From contig CM071843.1 of assembly GCA_036507285.1 (NCBI GenBank), positions 47,881,153 through 47,945,152 of the forward strand: 64,000 nt of DNA, written 5' to 3'. Numbering within the stretch: the first letter of the stretch is position 1; every line of letters starts with the position of its first letter. Origin of the DNA: Trichosanthes cucumerina (lineage: Eukaryota > Streptophyta > Magnoliopsida > Cucurbitales > Cucurbitaceae). Under the pieces are notes generated by a model that was not told the origin of the DNA, ran no database searches, and saw only the letters and a program-made list of their open reading frames with translations. Position numbers and translations under genes: made by a program. This document shows positions 1-10,141 of the stretch, piece after piece.

Positions 1-1131
1 AAGTCCCAAGAAAAATATATATGTATTTTGAGCATAGGAAATATCTGGGAGATTCTACATTGAATCATGATTCCAACGCATAAAACCGGAGGTCATTCGG
101 ACACCCGAGCGAAAAGATATGACAAAATGATTGTAGTGGGTTGTCTGGCAGCAAGCACGGCGTTGCAACGCCGCCCATGGGGTTGCAACACCATGTCGAC
201 TATACTATATATACATCTTATTGTCCAACATTGAAGGGAGCCGAATTTGATAGACTTTTGGACCTAATTTCGACATACACACTCTAAAAGGAGAAGAAGA
301 GCATTCATTGGGTTCCAAGCACGTGAGTGGTGGCTCGTGATCGTGACGGGAGCTCGGGAACAGGGGACCAACATCGACACCTACGAGTTTTATTTCTCTT
401 TATTTTAGTTTTGTAGCTTAGTTTATAGACTTTTCTATTAGATTAACATGTTTTTATGGTGATTATGAGTAACAAATTTCCATAGTTAGGGGATTGATGT
501 AGCTTGTTATGAACTTGTATTAGTATGTATTGAACTTATGTTTGTGCTGCTTTATCTTTGGCAATTCTTTCTTAAATTACTTACTTTTCTTTGGCCAAGT
601 TTAGCATGATTTGTTGGTTTAAGTTGATTCGATAGAATAGACTTAAATTAGAGTAAAGTTGCCAAAACCCTTAGTAAATCTGGGCACGAATGTGACTCGG
701 GTTCTTTGGGAAACGTTTTAAGAAGTTGCTTAATGTCATGCATGCTTTTAAAATTCATAAGGTAACCTTAAGATTTATTGTTATGCATGAGAATCATTAG
801 TTCTCGAGAGAGTGATCTTTTGAATATCTCTACTTGTTGTTTATAATCTCACAACCATAGTCATTTGCATGTGCTAATTATAGAATTAACTTGTGAAATC
901 AATCCCCCTGACAATTCTATCATATTCGTGTCTCCACTTCTATATCTATCTTTTTATCTTTATTTTCACCTTATTTTCAATTTATGATACTTTAGATAAA
1001 ATTTAGAATTGGTATCTTAGTAGTTAATCAATCAATAAAACCATTCATGAGGGCGATACTCTGAATTCAAAATCACTATATTAACACTTGACTCGTACAC
1101 TTGCGGTATTGCAATATTATTTTACGCAACA
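1..1131 (+). repeat. 3' part of a Ty3/gypsy-type LTR (left end outside window)
   Basis: Non-coding, AT-rich DNA whose last part reads like the 3' end of a plant gypsy LTR: a cytosine-rich stretch near 950-1000, then a 'cacttgcggtat' block near 1098 and a terminal 'gcaaca' at 1126-1131. No primer-binding site follows, so it would be a solo LTR or a 3' LTR. The left end is off the window, so no target duplication can be checked. A perfect 12-bp palindrome GCGTTGCAACGC lies at 160-171, the same motif found in the copia leaders further right. The assignment rests on general LTR character, not on a coding domain. Confidence 0.4.
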
Positions 1132-1168
1132 GGTATAGATGACGACTTCGTGCCACTAAAAATATCTC

Positions 1169-1730
1169 ATGGGTTTTTTTTTTAATAACTTAGTAATTAA
1201 GCAACATACATACTCTTATTCAGAATTAAATTTAAGTCATGTACAACTAGATTCCTTAATGATTGTCATCGAAGTTTTTGAAACTGTGAAAAATAAGTCT
1301 TCTATTAGTATATCAAAACTACAAACTGACATAAAAGGCAAATTTTGTTACTACGTTCCTTACTCAAGAGTGTGGAAAGGACAAAAAAAAGTTTTGGGCA
1401 AAGTGTTTGGTGATTGGAATGATTCCAATAAGCTTTTACTAAGTGATTGTACATAATGAAGTATACCAATCCTGACACACGTGTGGAGTGGAAAGTAAAG
1501 TATTTTGGTGAAAGTGTAGGGCATGTCGTCTTTACTTTTGCCTTTTGAGCTTTGGGTCATTGTATAGAGTCTTCAAAAAAATGTCGACCATCATTCAAAT
1601 CGATGGCAATCATTTGTATGGCAAGTATAGGAGGAAGTTATTAATTGCAACAATAGTGGACTCTGAGGAAAAATTACTTCTACTTGCATTTGTTATTGTG
1701 GACGAGGAGTGTCGTGAAACTTAGGTTTTG
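1169..1730 (+). pseudogene. Mutator-like (MULE/MuDR) transposase relic
   Basis: Translated fragments match the usual order of a plant MULE transposase. A segment at 1300-1440 contains ISISKLQTDIKGKF and VFGDWNDSNKLL, typical of the region just before the DDE core. A second segment at about 1456-1725, in another frame, contains RVEWKVKYFGE and then IDGNHLYGKYRRKLLIAT and FVIVDEE, which correspond to the start of the catalytic core (the first Asp is in IDG). A frame change near 1445-1456 and an in-frame TGA near 1543 break the reading. The rest of the core is missing after about 1725, and AT-rich tandem repeats follow. No terminal inverted repeats were identified. Function is lost; the family assignment is fairly secure. 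Confidence 0.75.
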
Positions 1731-1867
1731 TTTTTGAAACAATTGAGTCAATTTATCATACATGAAAAGATGTGTTTGATCTCAAATGACATGGTCACAC
1801 AATTTCTATTGTTAACACTCCATAGAATGGTTGGGCAGGTGATAAATCTCATCACGGGTTTTTCTTA

Positions 1868-2145
1868 CAACACATTGAATTCAATTTTGTTGTTTCTTTT
1901 TAATTATTTTATAATTAGAAGTTTAATTTTAATTTTTTAATTATATTCAATATGGATTGAATTGAATTGATTGGTTCTTTTTAATTATTTTATAATTTAG
2001 AAATTTATTTTCAATTTGTTATTTATATACAATATGGATTGAATTTTAATTTGTTGTTTCTTTTTAATTATTTTATACTTTAGAAGTTTATATTCAATTT
2101 GTTATTTATATTCCATATGGATTGAACTTAAATTTCTTGTGTCTT
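1868..2145. repeat. AT-rich tandem repeat (about 3 copies of roughly 90 bp)
   Basis: Three consecutive units share 'tttctttttaattattttata', an 'agaagttta' or similar block, and 'atatggattgaa'. The units begin near 1890, 1976 and 2057 and differ by small indels. The repeat separates the MULE transposase relic from the PMD relic. It is likely a minisatellite grown by slippage. Confidence 0.7.
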
Positions 2146-2159
2146 TTGATCATGGATAT

Positions 2160-2785
2160 CAATCTAGGACTAATTGATACATCGATCTTATATGCTCAAC
2201 AAACATATCGATCAGAGCTTGTTTGGCAAGATTGAAATTCGGAAGAGTACACTGTAGACGTCGGGAAGCAGTTGTTTAGAGCATTATCCCACTGCAGCGT
2301 CTTATATTGCCTCATATTCGAGTTGTAGGGTTGAAGGGAGTAGCCAGATTAGGATTCATATAATTAGACTGACTCTTTATCACTGCTTGTGGAAATATGG
2401 AGGCCAAAAGCTCATACAATTCATGTGTCTTGGGAGTGTACACTGCCATCTAGAGAACGTTACAGTATTACTTGGATTACTAGTGGATGGCAAGTCTTGA
2501 CCGATGAGCTACAACTAGAAAAAACTTATGCATTATTGCTCAGGGTGACTCCAGAAGACAACCACATTAAGGACTCCAAATTAAATTTACTTGGGTTTAC
2601 CATCTCAATTTCTAGGGTTGAACGATAATATAGATGAGGTTACTATAACAAGTTATGCTCAAGTATACATTTTGAAGCTATTTGGTGGGAGTTTATTCTA
2701 TTACAAATCTGGGGGCAAGGTGCATTTAATGTTCCTGCCACTCCTAACAAACTTTGAGGTTGCAGGAAGATATTCTTGGGTGTAG
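2160..2785 (+). pseudogene. Plant mobile domain (PMD, serine/threonine phosphatase 7 long form-like) relic
   Basis: Pieces in several frames follow the usual order of the transposon-type plant mobile domain. They are LYAQQTYRSELVWQD near 2190; KGVARLGFI near 2335; VEIWRPKAHTIHVSWECT near 2393; LENVTVLLGLLVDGKS near 2450; and TSYAQVYILKLFGGSLFYYK then KVHLMFLPLL and FEVAGRYSW at about 2650-2783. At least three frameshifts and several stops separate them, so it is a pseudogene. PMD proteins occur both as host genes of the MAIN/MAIL type and as ORFs carried by MULE and gypsy elements. Lying just after MULE transposase pieces on the same strand, it most likely belonged to one MULE-PMD element. 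Confidence 0.75.
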
Positions 2786-2789
2786 CCTG

Positions 2790-3687
2790 ATCGAGTGAAC
2801 TTTGGGTAAAGAAAAGTAAGTAAATATATTTAATCCCAGTACAAGTGCACATTGTTGATGCAAGTATTAAACACATGAGCATTCTCTAGCATCGATCCCA
2901 CAGAGAACAGTGTAATAAAAGTTAGTGTTAAGCAAAGGTGTAAGGAGAATTGCAACTTGAAACTAAAAATTACAAAAACAAGATTGGATTGGTGTGTTTG
3001 TAAAAATAATAATAATAATAATAATTAGAAAATCTAAATTGCAAGTCAAAGTGACAATTAATGCAGAACTAAATTGCAAAATCGACGATATTGTAAAGTT
3101 TGAAGAACAAAATAATTGCAGAATCTAAAATTGCAAAAATGACTAGAAAACTAAACAAACTTGAGTAAAGTACATGAAAATTGCAAAGAAAATTCTTCGA
3201 TGTAAGAGGGGCTCAAGACTGTCATTGCCCTAAGTCATAATTGCAATTCCAATCTAATCTACATTCACTTGTAAATCAAAATCACTACTCATATTCACCT
3301 TGAAATTAGGTTTTAGGAGACTAAATGAGGGGCTTATATGTCTATAGTCCCTCTATCTTAGGAAATTTCGGCACAATGATTTCTTAGGTTTTGGAGTCTT
3401 TGATCCCTATGTCTAGGGTAAAGATTTGGCTTATGTATAAGCTCTTATCTCCATCAATTGTGCAAAATCTGGTTATCACTAACTTTGTCGGTATTATATC
3501 TAAGCTTGAGTTACTACCCTAATTGATTGATCTAGGGTCTCAACGAAAAGTTATTCAACACAAGCGAACGATTGAAATGTAGACTCAGTTTTGATGGAAT
3601 TTTGGATATAATTATTTCTTAGAGAATTCATATCCTTGAATCCCCTACGAAGTTTAGCTCATATATAATTTACAAAATTCAAAATAA
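2790..3687 (-). repeat. Eroded LTR-like sequence
   Basis: Non-coding. The stretch around 2840-2940 ('agtacaagtgcacattgttgat', then 'catcgatcccacagag') reads like the reverse complement of the 3' end of plant gypsy LTRs, which typically carry 'cgtgtacacttgcac' and 'gggatcgat' blocks (compare 27750-27810 and 49440-49480). An (AAT)n run lies at 3006-3024. It ends where copia LTR sequence begins near 3688. No boundaries or target duplication were found. Confidence 0.35.
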
Positions 3688-5766
3688 CCCACTCAGGATT
3701 CAAGTCGAGTCACTAATGGTCATCCATAAACTATTAGACCTATTTTGTTAACAGTGTTACATCAGTAGGCTAATAATTTGCGGTTCAGTCTTATACGAAT
3801 CCATCGCACAAGATGCCCCCACTCGCATGTCAACTACATGAACGAGTTAGAATGCCTCGTTTGTATTAAATACAATGTGGGTCGCATCCATAGTGTTACC
3901 AGGATGAGATTACCAACCTTATCCATGTACTATAGACCATTTGAGTTATATACTCGAACATGATCCTACCTATGTGTTGATAACTCTCGTTTATGAGAGT
4001 TATTTTAGTTCATTATTGATATTTTATTATTTAAATTGATCGAAAAGTAGGCGAAAGTATGAGTAGTTGTTCAAGAATTACGTCGTTTTCCTACAACTAA
4101 TAAGAAAACTCACATATCTTTTATTTGGCTACAGGAAGGCAAAATGAGGCAATTGTCTGGCCGACAGGCGCAAATTGATACAAATGCTTAGCTTTCAGAA
4201 ACTGGCCATTGCACTCACTTAAAGCACGAAAATCAAGCCGGAATTTAAAGGAAAGAATCTGAGCTGCTTGACGAAACCCCTAAGGACAAGCTACTTTATA
4301 AATAGGCGAATAAGTGCTCGATAAAGGACGACTGGGGGAGAGAGGAATCTGCACTAAAATTATTGTCGTTCATTCTGTTGTTTCTATTACTATTGTAATT
4401 CAGTTTTTGAAGCGTTCCAGTTCAGAACTTTCTGTTTTGTTTCGTTCTTAGTTTCAGTTCAGTTTTGAAGTTAATTTCAATTCCGTAGTGCGGTAAACAT
4501 TGCTAGTTGTTTGACTTTTGTTATTCTAGTTCAGTAAACTATTTCATTCCATTTTGTAGTTGTGTTTCACAACTTTGTTGTTTGCTTTCAATAAAAGATT
4601 AGTCATTCTGTTCATTCCTGTTTTAAAATCTTTCTTCATTTTCAACTTGAGTATCCTCTCGGTTCATGCTTAAAAGTGGTAGATCGAGAAGGGTGACTTG
4701 AGATGTTGTCCTTATCTACTTAGTTTGCATTTAGCTTTACTGTTTCATTCATAAGGAGCTAACTTCCCTTAAGGATTCAGAATGTGAATGCCCTAAGGGA
4801 AGACAACAAGACTCCAAAGCAAGGGCAATTTGGTTAGACCTCCAAGTAAGTTTACTTTTGGTGATTGTATGGTGGGAAACCTTAGTTGGCCATCTAAGGT
4901 GACCTATTAAGCCTGAGTTCGGCACCGAAAGGGTTGAACTAAAGTGGAGTTCCCAAAAGTAATGGAGTAAAGGGGCTTAGACATAAGATCCGAACGTTGA
5001 CCCTAGGCATAGGGCAAGACTATAAGACTATAGAGCCATGGTTATGAACACCTGAGATAGATTGACAATAGACATATAGGATCAATCACTCCGCCTCCTA
5101 ACGATACTTCACAAAAGGTCAAATGGGAGTAGGGCTTGGTTTACTTGCTTGGAGAGTTTAGCCAGATTACATCGCTGGCAGTCGTTCGCTGATGCAGTTC
5201 AAGGCAATTGCGTTGCGGAAGTAGGAGAAAACAGTCATGCGGCAAGGCAGCGCAAGGCAATTGCACTGTTGTGCCATCGTGAGCTAGTATGTCTGACTTC
5301 CATGCCATTGTCGCTCCGCGCTGCAAGGTGTAACTGTCACGCGAGGCAATTTCCTCGAGTTGCATTGTCTTTCATTAGCGGACATAACATTCTGAATCTC
5401 TTCCTTTCATTATTGTATTTATCCTTAGACATAATCATCACACCACTTATCACATTTTTGGTTACCTTTTGCAATCAGTCCACATCTTGTTTACTACTGA
5501 TCAATTATAGTTATTCATTGTCTTGGGCTCGATACTCTAGAATACTTTAAATTTTATATTACTTTGATCGCGTGTGCTTGCGCGTTTTCACCCTATCATG
5601 TGTCCATTACACACTAGTTCAAGATCTCATATTTATAACTCTGGAGCTTAGTTTATTAGATTTAAGTTTTAAATGAGAGATTACAAGAATTGATGGAAAG
5701 TAACTCTTTATTCATTTCACCAAATAATTACAAACTACACGAGTTTAGGGAACAAAACCCCCTACA
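3688..5766 (-). repeat. Copia-D 3' LTR, truncated, split by a solo LTR
   Basis: Positions 3688-3977 plus 5604-5766 form the distal half of a copia LTR, in minus orientation. It aligns closely along its length with the copia-C LTR at 47340-47779, including the 'tcaactacatgaacgagttag' segment and the stretch around 'atttcaccaaataattacaaac'. It ends at about 5766 ('cctaca', degenerate for 'ccaaca') and is followed by a PPT-like block. The proximal part of the LTR is missing to the left of 3688. The shared sub-family features suggest it may be the other end of copia-C. Confidence 0.7.
3978..5598 (+). mobile_element. Solo LTR of a Ty3/gypsy (Athila-like) element, TSD TGTGT
   Basis: This 1,621-bp block starts TGATAACTCTCG and ends CACCCTATCA. 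It interrupts a copia LTR whose uninterrupted version is visible at 47605-47630. The 5-bp duplication TGTGT lies at 3973-3977 and 5599-5603. The start resembles the Athila LTR at 5876 (TGATAACTC then GAGAGTTATTTTA). No internal coding domain lies inside, so recombination between two LTRs most likely removed the interior. ORFs at 5149-5550 look like chance reading frames. Confidence 0.85.
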
Positions 5767-5875
5767 AACTCCCACTTGACCTAAAGCTAGTGGAGTACAA
5801 TACCAAAAGTACAACAATACAAAAATGTAAATAGCATTGAATACCCTTTGTACAAAATACTCCTACTTGTCCTAG
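5767..5875 (-). other. Copia-D polypurine tract and 3' non-coding end
   Basis: Read on the minus strand, the block right after the LTR contains AAGTGGGAG, the polypurine tract seen in copia-A (about 8929-8940) and copia-B (about 33272-33283), followed by the same tail ('gacctaaagct' through 'tttgtacaaaatactcc'). It is cut off at 5875 by the Athila 5' LTR. Confidence 0.75.
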
Positions 5876-7963
5876 TGATAACTCGCCATAGGAGAGTTAT
5901 TTTACTAGAATTTCAGTGCTTAATCAACTTGAATTACATAAAATTAATTGAGCTTCATGTTATTTTATCCCTAAATTATGAATGTTAGTTGAAAATCTTG
6001 AATTTAAGCATTAGGTTCTAAAAGAATTAATTTTGATGATTTTGTGCTTTAATTTAAGAAATTTGGAGAAATTAGCTAACAAGTAATTAAAGACCGCAAT
6101 TTGAGATTTTTCTTAACTTTTACATATTTAGTTTGATTTATGATTGATAATGATGTATGAGGATTTTTCTGTGTGCAGGAGATGTGTAAAAGAAAAAATA
6201 TTACAAAAACCCATAAGGGCATTTTAGACATTTTACCCGAAGGGCAAAATGGTCTTTATACCCTAAATGTCATTTTCGTAATTATCAAACTAGGGCAACA
6301 TCTCCTTGTGAGAATAGGAAAAGAAGAAAATAAAAGAAAAAGAAAAGGGGAGTTGTCGTGTGTGAGTTTACAGAGGAGAAAAAAAATTGAAAAAGAAGGA
6401 TTGCTGAAGCAATCGTTAGGGCAGACCGAGAGGGGCTTCAATTTTGCTACAGCAAAAACCGAGGGAACAGATTAGTGAGGGCATTCGGGAGAGCCAACCT
6501 ACCACCTTGCTGAAGCATTCGGAGGAAGGCGCTGAGATTTGTTGTAGCAATTGCGAGGGACAGCATCGAGAGAACTGGCCCATCGATTTGATGAAGCAAT
6601 CGCGAAGGAAGGACAGAGGAGTGTTTGCTATGTGTGTAGGTGCGAGAAATCGCCCGACTTTTGCTGAAGCAATCGCGCACGTTACATTCGCACAGTTGTG
6701 ACCCGTCGCCCGACTATTGCTGAAGCGTTCGCGCAGCCGTGCGAGGAATCGCCCAACAGATTTGCTGAAGCATTCGCGTAGCCGTGCAAATTCGTCCGAC
6801 TGATTGCTGAAGCTATTGCGTGCGTTGGCTGCGAAGAGAGAAATTCGAGGCCCTTCTTGCTGAAGCAATTGGCGGCAAATTCGTGTTGAGATCAACTGAA
6901 GCAACTTGCTGAAGTAAAGTGCCCTGCCTTAGACCTAAGTTGAGGTATTTTGCTAGGCATTTGCTGAAGCAAAAATTCGAGCTACAGGTTGTGTAACTAT
7001 CTCCTATCTTGAAGTGCTTTTGTTTATTATTCTTGACAAATTTACATTGCTTTTGTGGGTTGCTTTACATTAATTTAGAAGTCAGATTGCCCACTTGTTT
7101 TAGATTTAATTGTGTGGCGAGTTTTGTCTTTGCTATTTATATATAAATCTCTTGATTCACGAGAGCATGCTTAACTTAAAGATGTGTGATTTGACTCCAA
7201 ACATGAGCTAAATTCTTCTAGGCAAGGGTTAGGTTGTTCTTCAATGTATAAATTGTAATGAATTAATGGTTGATGCCATAGTTGGATTTATGAGATTTTA
7301 ATGTTTGTAACGTTGCATGAGGGTTAAAATTTGGCAATTTTAACTTCTCTTAAAATTCACGAACTTGGAAAAGCTAGTGAATTAGGAAATTAAAATTTCA
7401 TTCTAGGATCTTGAGTTAATTAGGGATAATTAACCCACCTAGTACCTTAAAATCATGAGCGTAATTTAGGTCTCAATTGGGAAATTGTTGGTTTTAAAAT
7501 TTAGTGATTTTGGAAAACTTCACTTGATCACATGTGTAGGTAAATTCAAGGCATCAACAACATATTTGTTATTCTAATTATACATGAAACTTCAACTTAA
7601 CCCTAGCCTATCTCTTAATCTAAAAGCCCAGTTTTCTCTCGTTTAGTTTATGTTTTAATGTTTTCACATACCTTGATTTTTTGCATTAGTCTTAATTTTA
7701 TTTAACTCATTCAAACAACAAAAATCAAATTCCTATTAATGCATTCACTTATTCTTAACAAAAATTTGCATGCCATTGCATTGCACCAAAAATTAAGGAG
7801 AAAAATTTCTAGGACACTCATTGGTTTAGATTCTACTAGTCCTTGTGGGACCGATACTTTTCTTATCACTTGTTGCACTGACCGTGTATACTTGCACGTC
7901 AAAGAAGAGTCAGAGTCTCATCCTAATTTGCATTAGTTTAAGGCACTGATATTTTCTACATCA
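5876..7963 (+). repeat. Athila 5' LTR (2,088 bp)
   Basis: Starts TGATAACTCGCC and ends CTACATCA just before the primer-binding site. It is about 275 bp longer than the 3' LTR, mostly because of a region at 6400-6975 with many copies of TTGCTGAAGCAA-like motifs. The segment that carries a TATATAA box in the 3' LTR (26495) is replaced here by 'ctccttgtgagaatagg' near 6301, so the usual promoter seems lost. ORFs at 6173-6904 lie inside the LTR and show no recognisable domain. Confidence 0.85.
6401..6975 (+). repeat. Interspersed TTGCTGAAGCAA palindrome array in the Athila 5' LTR
   Basis: About ten copies of TTGCTGAAGC(A/G)(A/T)TCGC-like sequence occur at 6401, 6507, 6587 (variant), 6661, 6717, 6762, 6803, 6857, 6906 and 6961. 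Arms TTGCT and AGCAA are inverted complements around a GA centre. Spacing is irregular, about 40-100 bp. The 3' LTR has only three or so diverged counterparts (TTGTTGTAGCAA-like at about 26585, 26632 and 26682). Confidence 0.8.
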
Positions 7964-7969
7964 AGTTTT

Positions 7970-7987
7970 TGGCGCCGTTGCCGGGGA
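7970..7987 (+). promoter_or_regulatory. Primer-binding site complementary to tRNA-Asp
   Basis: TGGCGCCGTTGCCGGGGA lies seven bases after the 5' LTR end. It is complementary to the 3' end of plant tRNA-Asp, the primer used by Athila-type elements. It fixes the element's plus orientation and the LTR boundary. Confidence 0.92.
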
Positions 7988-8119
7988 ACAACTTTGCATC
8001 TTATCTGTGAGTTCTGTTAAATTTTCTTTACTTTTGAGTTTTTTTCTTAGGATTAGTTTCTTTTTCATAATATTGCTTGAGTTGGATTTTTCTGCATTTC
8101 AGGTACTTGAGGATAGTTT

Positions 8120-8368
8120 ATGAATGTGCGTCGTCAGTTAGAGTTTGATTTTGACCCCGAAATAGATAAGACCTTTAGGAAGCGATTGAGAGAGCAAAAA
8201 TTAGCCATGGCTAACCAGAATAATCCTAGAGACCCTATAGATCCTCTAGCACAACACCATAACCCTAGAGCACCCCAAGATGTTAGAGACAATCCACTTT
8301 TTAACCTTCCGGCAGGGGGTCCTACCAATGTGATAGAGCTAGCCAATGATCGAGAGCGAGCCATTAGG
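8120..8368 (+). pseudogene. Athila gag, N-terminal part
   Basis: An ATG at 8120 opens a reading frame rich in Arg, Asn and Pro that runs without a stop to the nested copia insertion at 8369. It is the first ORF after the PBS, as expected for gag. The frame across the TTAGG duplication continues directly into 16555, showing that copia-A landed in an open gag frame. The N-terminal segment itself shows no sharp motif; identity comes from position and from the gag domain that follows. Confidence 0.75.
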
Positions 8369-8928
8369 TGAAGGGAATCGAAGTCCCTGCAGCGGAAGCG
8401 ATTGCGAATCGCGCGCTCTTGATTTAGTTACAACGATTTATTCAAGAACACAAATAACAAGATTAAGCATATATAATAGAATGGATAGCAAGAAATTACC
8501 TTTGAAGAACCTTTCTTCGAGTGCTCCTCTCTTCCACGATCACGATCTCAGCAAAAGGAACTCCAACGTATGAAAACACGACCACCAGATCTTCTCCGTT
8601 GTTCTCTAGGTGAGGGAGGAATGTGGGTTCCCTTTATGAGAGGTGAGGTTTTTGTGAGAGATGTGTGTTTTGGAACTCTTCCAACAACACAACAAGAGAG
8701 GACTTGTAATTCTATCAAAAACCTTAACCTAGTTGCATCTCATGCAACCATATATATAGGGGATTGGGATGAAAATGACCATCCTACCCCTCCTTTATTC
8801 TCTCTTTAGTATATAGTTTATATATGAATCTAATTCACATTAAAACTATATATTGTAATCTTATCAAAACAAATAACACTTTATTTAATTGATCAAAATT
8901 ACACAAGTTTAGGGCATAAATCCCAACA
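8369..8928 (-). repeat. Copia-A 3' LTR with a large internal deletion (560 bp)
   Basis: Both ends match the 1,489-bp partner LTR (TGAAGGGAATCG at 8369, AAATCCCAACA at the end). About 929 bp between 'tatattgta' and 'tgtaatcttatc' is missing. The junction lies at a short TGTA microhomology near 8855-8860. ORFs at 8346-8809 are chance frames within the LTR. Confidence 0.9.
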
Positions 8929-9033
8929 ATCTCCCACTTGACCTAAAGCTTGTGGAGTACTAAACATTACAGTAATGTAAATACAATAAATTAGGGTATT
9001 TAAACCTCTTTGTACAAAATACTCCCACTTTCC

Positions 9034-10141
9034 CTAATTGGGGAAGACTTGTAAACCTAGACCTTCTAGGTGACTCTAAAACATTTTAGCCGTGAGAACC
9101 TTTGTAAAAGGATCAGCAATGTTGTGCTCTGGGGCTATCTTCGTGACAATCACGTCTCCTCTATGCACGATCTCCTGGATGAGATGATACTTCCGCTCTA
9201 TATGCTTTCCCCTCTTGTGACTTCAGGGTTCCCTCGAATTCGCCACTGCACCACTGTTATCGCAATATTGCGTGATGGGCAAAGTCATATTTGGAACAAC
9301 TTCCAAATTTAGCATGAATTTCCTTAACCAAACAGCCTCCTTAGCTGCTTCACAAGCTGCTACATATTCGGCCTCCGTGGTGAAATCAGTGATGCATTCT
9401 TGCTTGACGCTTCGCCATAGTGCAACTCCTCCGTTAAGAGTGAATACTGACCCTGATGTAGATTTTCGAGAATCTTTATCATTCTGAAAGTCAGAATCCG
9501 TGTAACCTGTAAGGACAAATCCTTAGCCCCATACACAAGCATGTAGTTTCTTGTTCTCCGAAGATACTTAAGGATTGTTTTAACCGTTGTCCAGTGTTCA
9601 AGTCCTGGATTAGATTGATACCTACTGACCATCCCAACTGCAAAACAGATGTTCGGCCTAGTACACAACATGGCGTACATCAGGCTCCCAACAGCTGATG
9701 TGTAAGGAATCCGTCTCATATCCTCAACTTCTTGAGGTGTCCTAGGACACTGTTCCTTAGACAAATGGATTCCATGTCTAAAAGGTAACAAGCCATTTTT
9801 TGAATCTTGCATCTTAAACCTTGACAACACTTTGTCTATGTAAGATGCTTGAGACAAGGCTAGTGTTTTATTCTTGCGATTCCGGACAATCTGGATCCCA
9901 AGAACAAACTGCGCATTACCCAAATCTTTCATTTGGAACTGCGTAGCTAGCCATTCCTTGATGTCAGTAAGATAACCTACATCATTCCCAATGAGTAGGA
10001 TATCATCCACATAGAGAATTAGGAAAACAACAGAACTATTGATGATTTTCTTGTAGACACAAGGTTCATCATCATTTTGGCCAAAACCATAAGATCTGAT
10101 AGCCTCATCAAATCTTATATTCCAGGACCTAGAGGCTTGTT
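9034..10141 (-). pseudogene. Copia-A reverse transcriptase C-terminal part and RNase H
   Basis: Minus-strand translation gives the LKQASRSWNIRF motif just below 10141, the catalytic YVDD box near 10005-10016, then the RVT_2 tail (QMKDLGNAQFVLGIQ, SYIDKVLSRF, YTSAVGSLMYAMLCTRP). RNase H follows with a CEAAKE motif near 9330-9360 and a region around YCDNSGAVA near 9240. The ORF shifts frame near 9500 and near 9360, and stops occur near 9225 and 9085. The natural stop codon is at 9034-9036. It copied the RNA genome into DNA in the parent element; here it is dead. Confidence 0.9.

Noticed and set aside
5149..5550. 133-codon ORF as a possible gene
   Set aside because: It lies inside a gypsy solo LTR with target duplications, has no domain, and overlaps an ORF on the other strand.
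6416..6904. 162-codon minus-strand ORF with repeated Phe/Ser/Arg motifs
   Set aside because: The protein repeats simply mirror the TTGCTGAAGCAA array within the Athila LTR.
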